This document shows, piece by piece, positions 24,701-32,488 of a stretch of 57,071 bases of DNA; position 1 is the stretch's first letter, and each line of letters opens with the position of its first letter. The stretch is from GCA-2697345 sp045565015. Lineage in GTDB: Bacteria; Pseudomonadota; Alphaproteobacteria; Rhodobacterales; Rhodobacteraceae. The translations under genes were made by a program, and so were the position numbers. Location: assembly GCA_045565015.1 (NCBI GenBank), contig JBJLGD010000009.1, positions 1 to 57,071 of the forward strand, in the 5' to 3' direction. The notes under the pieces are model-generated. The model saw only the letters and a list, made by a program, of their open reading frames with translations, ran no database searches and was not told where the DNA came from.

Positions 24701-27243
24701 TTGATGAGGCAATTAGAAACACGGATGACACTGCTTTAACAGATTCAAATGTCGATAGTTTAATTACTCTTAAGACGACCAACTCGAGTGGAACTGATAT
24801 CGGTTTCGATGCTGTGATAGATAACTCCAAACAGCTTATAACCATAGCCCCAAATACTGATTTTTCTAGTGAGCAAGTCATTTATGTTGCTATTGGAGCA
24901 ACGGTCGAGGACGACTCTGACAATGCTATTAGTGCGAGCTCGATTACTTTTACAGCAGCTGACTCAACAGCGCCAACAGTTGCCTTTGTTCCTCCTGATT
25001 CAACAAACTGTGTTCCCATATCATCGAACGTGTCTCTGACCTTTAGCGAAGCCGTTAGAAATTCTGATGATACAACGATTACTGATACCAATGTAGGAAA
25101 TTTAATTACACTTGAATATACATCTGACAGCTCTCCAGTAGCTTTTACTGCAACGATCGATTCAGATAAGAAAATCATCACTATTAATCCAGATAGCGAT
25201 TTTATTAGTGGTGAAGTGGTGAACGTTGCTATCGAGACAGTAGAAGATCTCTCAGACAATGCAATGAGTGCAACATCTGGCACATTTTGTGTTGTAGACT
25301 CAACTCCCCCAATCTTAACTTTTAGTCCAGCAAACTCTTCAACAATGGTCTCTGAGGATACAAACATAATCTTGACCTTTGATGAGGAGATTAGACTAGT
25401 TAACGATTCAGCTCTAAACAATGTCAATGTCGATGACTTAATCACCCTAAAGGAAAACGACGGGAGTGGCTCTGATATTGCTTTTGATGCCACTATAGAT
25501 TCAGACAGCAAGATTATAACGATTGATCTAGTAAGTAATTTATCGAGCAGTCAAATTATTTATGTGGCCATTGGGGCGACTGTTGAAGACACTTATAATA
25601 ATGCAATTACAGCAGCTTCCGCTACTTTTACAACCGGCGACTCATTGCCACCAACAGTTTCAATTGACGCTGTGATTACAGCGTCAATTGCTACAGACTC
25701 CGACATTACATTTACTTTCTCAGAAGCAGTGAGGAATCTTGATAACTCAGAATTAACAAGCTCGAATGTTGGAAGCTTGATTACATTAAAGGAAACTGAT
25801 GAGAATGGTTCAGACTTAGCCTTTTCCGCAACCATTAATTCAGCGAAAACGATTATTACAATTAACCCCACCAGTAACTTCTCTAGTAAGCAAGTTATCT
25901 ACGCCGCGATAGGAGCAACTGTGGAAGATTATGCAGACAATGTAATTCCCGCATCAAGTAAAACATTTGTTGCCGAATATCTTGCAACGTCTCTAACGAA
26001 CCCTTTACTTGAAAAAGACGTTATAGGTCTCATAGAGGGTCAATTGGAAGCAGCGGAAAGAGGAATTAGGCATACCACAACGCCGATCTTGCGAAGGATG
26101 GAGTGGCTCCGTAGAAATAAAGGAGAGAGAAATCTTTATAGTCATGGAATAAAAATTAATTTTGAAAATCAGAAGTTTAAAGATATATCCAATGCCATTA
26201 AATCCGTAAGAAATAAGAAGAAGCCAGCCAAGTTTTTACCCTATGATTGGGCAATGTGGAGTGAAGGCAGTATAACCTTTGGTAAAATAGAAACCACCAA
26301 CATTTCTTCTATGAAAAAATTTAGAAGTCATGGGGTAACATTTGGGTTTGACAAAGTAGTTACACCTAAACTGTTGTATGGTACCGCAATTAGGATTGGA
26401 AACGACGACGATAATATTGGAAGCTCAGGTTCGACTCTAGATACCAATAATTATACCACATCTCTCTACGGTACATACCAATTTGGTCAAAAATCGTATA
26501 TTGATGGCGTCGTAGGGATTGGTGCATTAAGAATAACACAAAACAGAAATCATGCCTCAGGAATACTCTTAGGAAAAAGAAAAGGCAGACAACTTTCCGG
26601 GACAATTTTATACGGTGCTGAATTTAATAACAAACACTTAAGAACTTCACCTTATGTTAAAATAGACGCGGCAGTAACAAAATTATCCAGTTTTTCCGAG
26701 AGTGGGACAGTCGCTGCCATTAATTATGAAGAACAGAAGAGTGATCTAGCTAAAGCATCCTTAGGATTGAAACTCGACAAAACAATCGAGCTTGGTGAAT
26801 TGACAATAAAACCCAATAGTCGGCTCGAATATAGCAAAGGTATCATCGATCACTCTAACGCTGTTCTCGCGTATAATGTATACCCAAACACGGAATATTC
26901 TTTAAATTTTGATAAAAAGGAAACAGAAAATTTTCGGATCGGATTTGGAACTGATATCGACTTTCAAACTAATTGGTTATTGTCATCAACCTTTGAAAGA
27001 ATTCAATATAGCGATACAAATTATGAAACTAGTTTTAACATAGGCACAAGCTATAAACCTGATGCGCATACTAAGTATGACCTATCTTTGAGTAGCAATA
27101 ATTCTTCAAATAAGAAGTTAGGCGTAGATTACGACAAGATGTTAGATGAAAACTGGTGGCTAAACTTAGGGCTTGAAGTCGGGCAAAGACCATTGCCAGG
27201 ATATGATGAAACGGTTTATTTTCGTACTGAAATCTCTTTTTAA
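21736..27243 (+). CDS. Giant autotransporter adhesin with eight Ig-like repeats
   Basis: An 1835-residue surface protein. Residues 1-25 are a signal peptide ending at SASA. The next part (about 26-500) opens with RYWVAASDGTDKFWHDRANW and continues in Gly/Asn-rich strands, as in beta-helix passenger domains. Residues 505-1418 are eight tandem Ig-like (Big_5/SbsA-like) domains of about 114 residues, each with variants of ITLTFNEAVRN, NVDSLITLK, KIITINP and VYVAIGTTVED. A charged helix (LEKDVIGLIEGQLEAAERG to RRMEWLRRNKG) precedes a C-terminal beta barrel from about 1504 that ends in Phe (RTEISF). This is the type V autotransporter plan, predicted to act in adhesion or cell-cell contact at the outer membrane. 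The start ATG has only a weak ribosome site. No catalytic motif was seen. Confidence 0.85.
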   Translation: MGDGRFKILVIVLFWLCFSLSASACNRYWVAASDGTDKFWHDRANWSNASGGSGGAVVPGRYEIACFDNGSVVDAKLNGYVKVKQLRVTGTYNGTIDLNGYELGSVRNLVIYNGTILLSGNSYLRTWRDFYLYGGGTVTASGSGSRIKVRNNLHIWGTLTAPSSGSFSLLGGFNLYSSGTFNHNNGTVSMSPRWRGTTGAAIKIDAGPGTGRNFYNLTKSGNKNVTITTNDIKIENNLTAWGVGKIRAQSNDIEIGGNLSFGNANNLVPGTGTVEFNGTSAQTIDSKANFYKLTISNSNVSLLRSANISNILRIRPGATFDINGNNLTASTLVNNGNLQLSGNETLSITTKDTDSGTITYDGTATGLIYGNTYYNLALNTSGTITLNSNLDVNGSLTITDGTLNAGNNDINVAGNWTNNDSFVSGTGKVTFDGASVIVTGGTESSNDFYDVTLAGTSAAQSTNAIAIDNDFEITSSGTWYTNCLAMNISGTSTVGSGSIATTLSPTLTFNPTDSSTGFTSSSNLILTFNTAMQNTDNSTLTDSNVDSLITLKDTNSSGSDIDFDATINSEKKIITINPDSNFSSLQTVYVAIGTTVENSCETTISAASATFTVADTAGPTETWSPANSATEIAVDSNITLTFNEAVRNIDDTVLTDTNVDSLITLKTTNSSGSDIDFNATIDSDKKIITINPDGDFSSEQVIYVAIGTTVEDDANNAISASSATFTARNTGTNDTSSPTITFSPLNSATGVAKDANITLTFNEALRNNDDTEITDANVDSLITLKRTNSSGSDIAFDATIDPAKRVITINPSSDFSSEQVIYVAIEASVEDSYDNAISASSATFTSADSVSPILSFDPQDLENPVPVTDNITITFSEPIRNTDDSALTSTNVDSLITLKDTDENGSDIDFNATIDSDKKIITIDPNSSFSSEQTVYLAIGTTVEDSSDNVITASSITFIAADSTAPNLDFTPADSKTGVAVNSDITIAFDEAIRNTDDTALTDSNVDSLITLKTTNSSGTDIGFDAVIDNSKQLITIAPNTDFSSEQVIYVAIGATVEDDSDNAISASSITFTAADSTAPTVAFVPPDSTNCVPISSNVSLTFSEAVRNSDDTTITDTNVGNLITLEYTSDSSPVAFTATIDSDKKIITINPDSDFISGEVVNVAIETVEDLSDNAMSATSGTFCVVDSTPPILTFSPANSSTMVSEDTNIILTFDEEIRLVNDSALNNVNVDDLITLKENDGSGSDIAFDATIDSDSKIITIDLVSNLSSSQIIYVAIGATVEDTYNNAITAASATFTTGDSLPPTVSIDAVITASIATDSDITFTFSEAVRNLDNSELTSSNVGSLITLKETDENGSDLAFSATINSAKTIITINPTSNFSSKQVIYAAIGATVEDYADNVIPASSKTFVAEYLATSLTNPLLEKDVIGLIEGQLEAAERGIRHTTTPILRRMEWLRRNKGERNLYSHGIKINFENQKFKDISNAIKSVRNKKKPAKFLPYDWAMWSEGSITFGKIETTNISSMKKFRSHGVTFGFDKVVTPKLLYGTAIRIGNDDDNIGSSGSTLDTNNYTTSLYGTYQFGQKSYIDGVVGIGALRITQNRNHASGILLGKRKGRQLSGTILYGAEFNNKHLRTSPYVKIDAAVTKLSSFSESGTVAAINYEEQKSDLAKASLGLKLDKTIELGELTIKPNSRLEYSKGIIDHSNAVLAYNVYPNTEYSLNFDKKETENFRIGFGTDIDFQTNWLLSSTFERIQYSDTNYETSFNIGTSYKPDAHTKYDLSLSSNNSSNKKLGVDYDKMLDENWWLNLGLEVGQRPLPGYDETVYFRTEISF
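23248..25989 (+). repeat. Eight tandem ~342-bp units encoding Ig-like domains
   Basis: Unit starts are at 23248, 23590, 23947, 24289, 24631, 24973, 25309 and 25651. Five units are exactly 342 bp (114 codons); the second is 357, the sixth 336 and the last about 339. Protein similarity between units is high, for example D-S-D-K-K-I-I-T-I-N-P in several. The third bases have drifted, so the array is not freshly amplified. Unit 6 is the most diverged and unit 8 has an abnormal first strand. Confidence 0.85.
25661..25690. repeat. 13-bp perfect inverted repeat inside Ig unit 8
   Basis: CAATTGACGCTGT (25661-25673) and ACAGCGTCAATTG (25678-25690) are exact reverse complements separated by GATT. The segment encodes SIDAVITASIA in place of the F-x-P-x-x-S-x-T-x-V strand found in the other units. 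It looks like a local inverted duplication inside the coding sequence that preserved the frame. Confidence 0.8.
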
Positions 27244-27424
27244 TCATTCAAACGCGATTATAAAAATATTCGTATCAAGTTAGGTTTAGTAAATAATAGC
27301 TGACAGATGGTTATAACCGATATTCCTGACCTAAAAAATTTGCTAATAACCTGTGACAATTACCCACAATTCATAAATAACTACCAGGGGGTATTGTATG
27401 TTTCTATTTTTGAAGGAGAAATTC

Positions 27425-27673
27425 ATGAAGTCAATAGTACTATCACTAGCACTGGTCCTTGGGATACTACCATCAATTACTTTCTCATACTCTTGTCCAA
27501 TGAAGATGGGGGACGTTGATCAAGCAATCTCTGTTTTAGATCAATCCAAACATGGAGCTATAATTGAAGCGGCTAAAATGCTGAGAATGCAGGGTGAAAA
27601 AGCTCATAAGAATGGCGATCACCAGCTATCCGAAGATATTCTGGCTGCAGCCTTAAGGCTTCTAGATATTTAA
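27425..27673 (+). CDS. Small secreted protein with a CPMKM motif
   Basis: An 82-residue protein read from the ATG at 27425, which has AAGGAG seven bases upstream; an upstream in-frame ATG at 27398 lacks a ribosome site. Residues 1-20 form a signal peptide (MKSIVLSLALVLGILPSITF). The mature protein opens with YSCPMKMGDVDQAI, and the rest is helical (IIEAAKMLRMQGEKAHKNGD). The Cys/Met cluster at the exported N terminus could bind a soft metal such as copper; this is inferred. The family is unknown to me. It is followed by a strong terminator at 27687-27721. Confidence 0.65.
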   Translation: MKSIVLSLALVLGILPSITFSYSCPMKMGDVDQAISVLDQSKHGAIIEAAKMLRMQGEKAHKNGDHQLSEDILAAALRLLDI

Positions 27674-27686
27674 AACCCATAGATTA

Positions 27687-27721
27687 GGTCTTGAGAATCA
27701 GTGTTTTCAAGATCTTTTCTT
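27687..27721 (+). terminator. Rho-independent terminator
   Basis: GGTCTTGAGAA (27687-27697) pairs with TTTTCAAGATC (27704-27714) over 11 bp, including two G-U pairs, with loop TCAGTG and a following TTTTCTT. It lies 14 bases after the small CPMKM protein gene. It also argues against a GTG start at 27701 for the next gene. Confidence 0.75.
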
Positions 27722-27733
27722 GGGCTTAAAAAA

Positions 27734-28078
27734 ATGAGAACATTTAAATTATTATCCATAGCGATTTTTGTTTCTTTAGTTTCATCACCTGTTACGGCTA
27801 AAGAAATTCTCTACACTGTTGTAACAGTATTTTCTTATCCAAAGGATTCTGGTAATTTTGTTCAAGTCCAAGGTCATACCGAAATGACAAAAAAAGAATG
27901 CGAAACCCAAATATTTCTTCTGAGCGATAATAAAGACGCCAATCTCCCCTTCGGTCGAAGTAGTAAGTGGGAGATTGTCGGTGGAGATGCAAAACTCGAG
28001 AATGGAAAGATTGTAGTGTCGCGATGGGAAAGCAATGAGTCTAATTTTAGTTTCTTGTGTGTTCCCACGGGATGGTAG
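27734..28078 (+). CDS. Secreted protein of unknown function
   Basis: A 114-residue protein read from the ATG at 27734, just after the terminator. The signal peptide is MRTFKLLSIAIFVSLVSSPV with cleavage near VTA-KEI. The mature part has a strand-rich start (ILYTVVTVFSYPKDSG), a single Cys in KKECETQIF and one in the ending FLCVPTGW, which could pair in the periplasm. The ribosome site is weak. I do not recognise the family. It is followed, with a 117-base gap, by the DUF1326 gene on the same strand. Confidence 0.6.
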   Translation: MRTFKLLSIAIFVSLVSSPVTAKEILYTVVTVFSYPKDSGNFVQVQGHTEMTKKECETQIFLLSDNKDANLPFGRSSKWEIVGGDAKLENGKIVVSRWESNESNFSFLCVPTGW

Positions 28079-28195
28079 ATATGATCACAGTCTTTTATTA
28101 ATATTACATCACCTCATAATTTAACTTGTCTTTTATTCCAATCGGTACTATTATCTTTTTTAAATTTAAAAACTTTATTATGAAGGGAAATCTTA

Positions 28196-28801
28196 ATGGA
28201 TTGGCACATCAAGGGAAGCTACTACGAGAATTGTTCATGCACTAATACTTGTCCATGCACCTGGTCTTCAATGCTGGCACCAGCAACAAATGATTACTGT
28301 CGAGCGAACCTCGCGTTCAAAATTTCAGAGGGCGTTATAAACGATGTAAAAATGGATGGCATGATCTTTGTAATAATAGTAGACTCACCTGCTTTGATGG
28401 CCGACGGAAATTGGAAAGTCGGAATCGTAGTGAATGACACAGCCTCAGACGAGCAGATGGAAGCTCTAGGTTTGCTAATGAGCGGTGATATTGGTGGCCC
28501 ACCAGCGATGTTAAAGGATCTTATTGGTGAAATGTTGGGAATGGAAAAACACCCCGTTTCGATATCCCATAAAGGTAACGATTTCCATGTTCAGATTGGA
28601 GATGCTTTTGATTACTCTGCTACTATCATTACGAATCCTATGACCGAAGAACCTGTCAAACTAGTTGGAATGCTTCATCCAGCTGGTAATGAACTGAAAG
28701 TAGCAAATGTCCATAAATTATCTGCTTCATCAGTTCTGGGTGTTGATTTTGGAGGTGAGGATCTTAGCGGTTACCAGATAGAATTTTCTTGGGCTGCGTA
28801 A
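28196..28801 (+). CDS. DUF1326 domain protein
   Basis: A 201-residue protein with the DUF1326 hallmark at its N terminus, KGSYYENCSCTNTCPCTW, whose four clustered Cys could bind a metal. The remainder is beta-rich (MIFVIIVDSPALMADGNWKV, ISHKGNDFHVQIG) with the family's ending GYQIEFSWAA. There is no signal peptide. The ATG follows AAGGGAAA. It is paired with the DUF2182 membrane protein 21 bases downstream, a combination I recall from many proteobacterial genomes. The biochemical role is not established. Metal or thiol handling is inferred. Confidence 0.82.
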   Translation: MDWHIKGSYYENCSCTNTCPCTWSSMLAPATNDYCRANLAFKISEGVINDVKMDGMIFVIIVDSPALMADGNWKVGIVVNDTASDEQMEALGLLMSGDIGGPPAMLKDLIGEMLGMEKHPVSISHKGNDFHVQIGDAFDYSATIITNPMTEEPVKLVGMLHPAGNELKVANVHKLSASSVLGVDFGGEDLSGYQIEFSWAA

Positions 28802-28822
28802 ACAAAAAAAAACGAACTTAAT

Positions 28823-29629
28823 ATGCAGTTAATTAGACAGCAGATACCTCTTCTAGCTATAGTATTGTGCCTAACGATGTTATCGTGGTTAGCCTTATTA
28901 TGGTTGATCACGGATAGTTGCCATCCGCTAGCTATGATGACTATGCCAATGTCACCAGCCTGGTCTGCTGGAAATCTTATTGCAGTATTCGCAATGTGGG
29001 TTGTAATGATGGCTGCAATGATGCTCCCATCAGCAATCCCAATGATTTTGTTACATAGTAAAATGTCCCCCAAAAATGGCTTGAATGTTGAAAACCTAGC
29101 TTTTATTCTTTCATATCTTATAATCTGGACGCTATTTTCTGTCGCAGCGGTAACTTTTCAATTTATTACACACACATATGGAATTCTGAATGCTGCGTCC
29201 CTAACTACCTCAAAAGTCGTTTCAATAGTACTCCTGTTATTAGCTGGAGGTTACCAATTTACTGAACTCAAAAATACTTGCCTCAAAAAGTGTCGGACTC
29301 CGGTAGGCTTTTTTATGGGATACTGGAAAACCGGTTTGGCTGGAGCGTTCAATATGGGCCTAAGGCACGGTTGGTTTTGCTTAGGTTGTTGTTGGGCCAT
29401 TATGTTATTATTATTTGTTGGGGGGGTAATGAACCTAACGTGGGTTTTACTTCTAACGATTGCTGTTGTTGCTGAAAAAACTTTTCCAGCAGGCGAAGCG
29501 ATTGGCAAGGTAATTGGTATCGGATTAATCTTAGGGGCATTATATATAGGTTATACTTTATTGAGCCCTCAAACTATGTCGTCAATGCAATCCATGAGTA
29601 TGGACTGTATGAAGCCAATGAAAATGTAA
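28823..29629 (+). CDS. DUF2182 predicted metal-binding membrane protein
   Basis: A 268-residue inner-membrane protein with about six to seven hydrophobic helices. The DUF2182 signature WVVMMAAMMLPSAIPMILL is Met-rich, and a later block reads NMGLRHGWFCLGCCWAIMLL. The C terminus ends in a Met-rich tail (MSSMQSMSMDCMKPMKM) that could bind copper or another soft metal. It probably works with the DUF1326 protein encoded just upstream. It ends five bases before the stop of the convergent D-aminopeptidase gene. Transport or insertion of a metal is a guess from composition. Confidence 0.8.
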   Translation: MQLIRQQIPLLAIVLCLTMLSWLALLWLITDSCHPLAMMTMPMSPAWSAGNLIAVFAMWVVMMAAMMLPSAIPMILLHSKMSPKNGLNVENLAFILSYLIIWTLFSVAAVTFQFITHTYGILNAASLTTSKVVSIVLLLLAGGYQFTELKNTCLKKCRTPVGFFMGYWKTGLAGAFNMGLRHGWFCLGCCWAIMLLLFVGGVMNLTWVLLLTIAVVAEKTFPAGEAIGKVIGIGLILGALYIGYTLLSPQTMSSMQSMSMDCMKPMKM

Positions 29630-29634
29630 ACTCG

Positions 29635-31203
29635 TTAGTTTTGCTGACTTTTTTTATAGTCAATTTGGCGAGCTAACCAACAACCTAATAGAAATCCTGT
29701 GATAGAACCTGTATGATCGCGTTTTAGGCACAGTGTCCAGTCTCCCGGCGCAGGTGCATCCATAGAACGCTTTGTGCACATAACCCACGTATCCGGTCCA
29801 ACAGGATGTAGCCGTTCCATAATTCCAAAACCGAGCATTCCTTCAGTTCTACCGTAAACACCACCATCACGAACCTCGATTTCTATAACTGCTCCTAATT
29901 CTTCTGCTTCGTAACGCCCAGCAATGTCAGGGTCAATTGGTCCGGTATCCAAAGGAAGTGGGTCTAAGGTTGTTCTCATATTTTCAGAGTCTCGATGCAT
30001 TATTAGGTTATCTTTATCACTTATCAGCCTAACTCCTTCGGCCTCCAAAGTTCCATTCGTCCCCAACACTAAATCATCTGGCGTGGTAGCAAAATTTAAT
30101 ACGCCCTGCAGCTTATTTATTTCCAGACGTACTAGAAGACTAGTTTCCCGACAGATCCATTGAGTACCCCAACTCCCCTGAATTGGTTTTGGTACAGGTT
30201 TTTTTATACCAAGGGCGGCTTGCAGTATAGAAACTGCAGCGCCAAACGTGTTAGCCTCATGATTACACATGACCACTATTGATAGTCGTTCCTCGGCGGC
30301 ATGCAGCCTAAAGGCACGAAAACCACGAAGTGCTCCTCCATGCCCAGTGATCTTAATACCTGAAATTGTGTGGTGAGCTAAGCCATATCCATAACTTGCT
30401 AGTGTTCCATCGCGAAACATAGTTGGCTTAGAAATACGCTGGTAGAGGCCGTTAATATTATCACGATTCTTATCAATCCAAATCTCATAGGCTAACATAT
30501 CTTTAAGAGAGGCAGCGATTCCAGCATCCCCAATCCAGTAAATTCCATTATCTGCAGGAAAAAACCCAGTATCTTCGTTACCTTCATACCCAACAACATT
30601 ATCAGTCGGAAACCGGGTATCCGAATTTAGAACAGTGTTATGCATTGCGGCTGGTTTCCATATCGATTGGAAATAAAGATCTTCCATAGGTGCGCCTGTT
30701 TCCGTTTCAATCAATTCAGACAAGATACGAAAATTACCGTTGCAATATGAGTACCTAGTTCCTGGTTCAAATTGCCCAGTCTTCATCTTTGCTAGCAAAG
30801 GAAGTGCATCACTTCGTTCAAAAGTTTGTTCTGCTGTAGCCCCTTGTAAGATGGAAAGGGCCCAATAATCTCTTAATCCAGATTGATTATGACAAAGTTC
30901 CTTTACCGTTGGTAGTTGTCCTGTAAATTCTGGAAGGAACTCCTTAATACGGCTATCTAGGCTGTCTACTTGTGCAATTTTATCTAATAAGACACCACAG
31001 GTAAATTGTTTTGATATTGAACAGATCGGTAATCGAGTATTTTCTGTCATAGCTTGATGATTAGATAAATTTGAATATCCCCACGCACGCGTTGCTATGA
31101 TCCTTCCATCTTTTACAATTCCTGCAACACCACCAGGCCCTCTATGCTTATCTGGCATACGATCAAGGACCTCATGTAATTGAGTATTATGTATATCAAC
31201 CAT
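29635..31203 (-). CDS. dap: D-aminopeptidase (serine, class C beta-lactamase fold)
   Basis: A 522-residue serine hydrolase of the penicillin-recognising family, with the length and three-domain plan of D-aminopeptidase (DAP), which releases N-terminal D-amino acids. The catalytic Ser62 and Lys65 lie in CSISKQFTCGVLLD, Tyr153 in RYSYCNGNF, and the late His in TGHGGALRG (288). These positions almost coincide with those known for the Ochrobactrum enzyme (Ser62, Lys65, Tyr153, His287). The last two lipocalin-like domains follow from about residue 335. There is no signal peptide, so it is cytoplasmic. The ATG follows GGAG. It stands alone between convergent and tail-to-head neighbours. Confidence 0.85.
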   Translation of the reverse strand: MVDIHNTQLHEVLDRMPDKHRGPGGVAGIVKDGRIIATRAWGYSNLSNHQAMTENTRLPICSISKQFTCGVLLDKIAQVDSLDSRIKEFLPEFTGQLPTVKELCHNQSGLRDYWALSILQGATAEQTFERSDALPLLAKMKTGQFEPGTRYSYCNGNFRILSELIETETGAPMEDLYFQSIWKPAAMHNTVLNSDTRFPTDNVVGYEGNEDTGFFPADNGIYWIGDAGIAASLKDMLAYEIWIDKNRDNINGLYQRISKPTMFRDGTLASYGYGLAHHTISGIKITGHGGALRGFRAFRLHAAEERLSIVVMCNHEANTFGAAVSILQAALGIKKPVPKPIQGSWGTQWICRETSLLVRLEINKLQGVLNFATTPDDLVLGTNGTLEAEGVRLISDKDNLIMHRDSENMRTTLDPLPLDTGPIDPDIAGRYEAEELGAVIEIEVRDGGVYGRTEGMLGFGIMERLHPVGPDTWVMCTKRSMDAPAPGDWTLCLKRDHTGSITGFLLGCWLARQIDYKKSQQN

Positions 31204-31414
31204 TCTCTAGACTCCATAAACTATTGTTCAGTTTGATAGAAAGCTTAGCTGACACGGTCTAAAATGTGAACAGGATTGGGATATACTGACAGTTTGGTAA
31301 CTCAAATCATAATCTACTATGCAGAAGTATCTCAAATTTTTCGATGAGGAGCATTGTTTATAACAAAAGGCGTAGAAAAATATCTAAATGAATTTAAGCT
31401 TAACAATCGTTCAT

Positions 31415-32488
31415 TCACCGTAGCATATCAAAACTACGCTGTAGCTCTGAGCTCTCTAAATTACGAGCAATAACTACAATCCTTGATCGACGATCAGTGC
31501 CGGTCCAATTATCTATTCTAACTGGCGGATCAAAAATATGCTGAACACCGTGAAAAACGAACGGCCCTTCAATTCCCTCAAGGAACACAATTCCTTTGAC
31601 GCGAAGAATATCTGGGCCTTTTAATATTATTAGGGTATCCAACCACCTATCAAAAATTTCGTCTTTTATGGGTTTTTCAATTATAATTGAAGCAGAATTA
31701 ATTTGTTTATCGTGTAATGCTTCCACGATTGAAGTATTTTCAGTTTTTAATAAGCCTGATAAATTGGAAAAAGGATCAGGCTGGGCTTCAAACCTCGGAG
31801 TTGTCCAAGCTATCGCGGTACTTGGCTCAACGCCTTTTCGTAGGCCACTTAGACTCCAAAGACTCTCAGGTATAATATTTCCAGAAACTGTTTGTATTAC
31901 CTTCGCCGTTGGATTCAAGCTGTTTAAGCGTTTTCTAAAGCTTGCAATAATATTTTCTGAAACTATGTCTGTTTTACTCAATATTATGAGATCGGCCATC
32001 GCAATTTGGGAAACAGCTTCAAAATTAGAGTCGAGTGTCGCGGGTCCATTAGCTGCATCGACAACAGTTATCACACCATCCATACGTACATTTTTGGCAA
32101 GATTAGAATCAACTAGTAAGGTTTGTAAAATTGGACCCGGATCCGCTAGGCCCGTAGTTTCAATGACTATCCGATCAAAACTCAATTTACCGTTAGTTTT
32201 TTCTTCTACTAGATTAGTAATTGTCCGTGAAAGATCACCTCGAAGAGAGCAACACAAACAACCAGATGCCATTAACACCACCTCATCCTCAACAAACTCA
32301 ATCAACTCATGGTCTAGTCCGACATCGCCAAATTCATTAATTATAACTGCGATGCGTTCTGAAACTGATTTAGTTAAAATAGATTTTAAAAGTGTAGTTT
32401 TTCCTGCACCAAGGAAACCAGTGAGTATTGTCACTGGAATCCTTTGGTCAGAAATATCCAAGCCCGTAGGACTTTTCTTACGACTCAA
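31415..32488 (-). CDS. COG0523/CobW-family metallochaperone GTPase (zinc locus)
   Basis: A 357-residue G3E GTPase. Walker A is GFLGAGKTTLLKS, the metal motif C-x-C-C is SGCLCCSLRGD, the switch region is INEFGDVGLDHELIE, and the base-recognition motif is SKTD instead of NKxD. The C-terminal CobW_C domain includes FVFHGVQHIFDPP. The start is probably TTG at 32488, which overlaps the znuA stop by 11 bases, so the gene is translationally coupled to znuA. COG0523 proteins deliver zinc or other metals to client proteins during scarcity. The operon with znuA marks this copy as zinc-related. It belongs to a different subgroup from zigA at 44300-45508. Confidence 0.85.
   Translation of the reverse strand: MSRKKSPTGLDISDQRIPVTILTGFLGAGKTTLLKSILTKSVSERIAVIINEFGDVGLDHELIEFVEDEVVLMASGCLCCSLRGDLSRTITNLVEEKTNGKLSFDRIVIETTGLADPGPILQTLLVDSNLAKNVRMDGVITVVDAANGPATLDSNFEAVSQIAMADLIILSKTDIVSENIIASFRKRLNSLNPTAKVIQTVSGNIIPESLWSLSGLRKGVEPSTAIAWTTPRFEAQPDPFSNLSGLLKTENTSIVEALHDKQINSASIIIEKPIKDEIFDRWLDTLIILKGPDILRVKGIVFLEGIEGPFVFHGVQHIFDPPVRIDNWTGTDRRSRIVVIARNLESSELQRSFDMLR

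Noticed and set aside
22605..25871. Many minus-strand frames over the adhesin gene
   Set aside because: They mirror the Ig-like repeat codons, have no ribosome sites and recur with the repeat period.
31358..31477. A 39-codon plus-strand frame starting TTG after GAGGAG, antisense to the end of the COG0523 gene
   Set aside because: The ribosome site is only two bases from the TTG, the composition is unremarkable, and most of the frame is antisense to a real gene.
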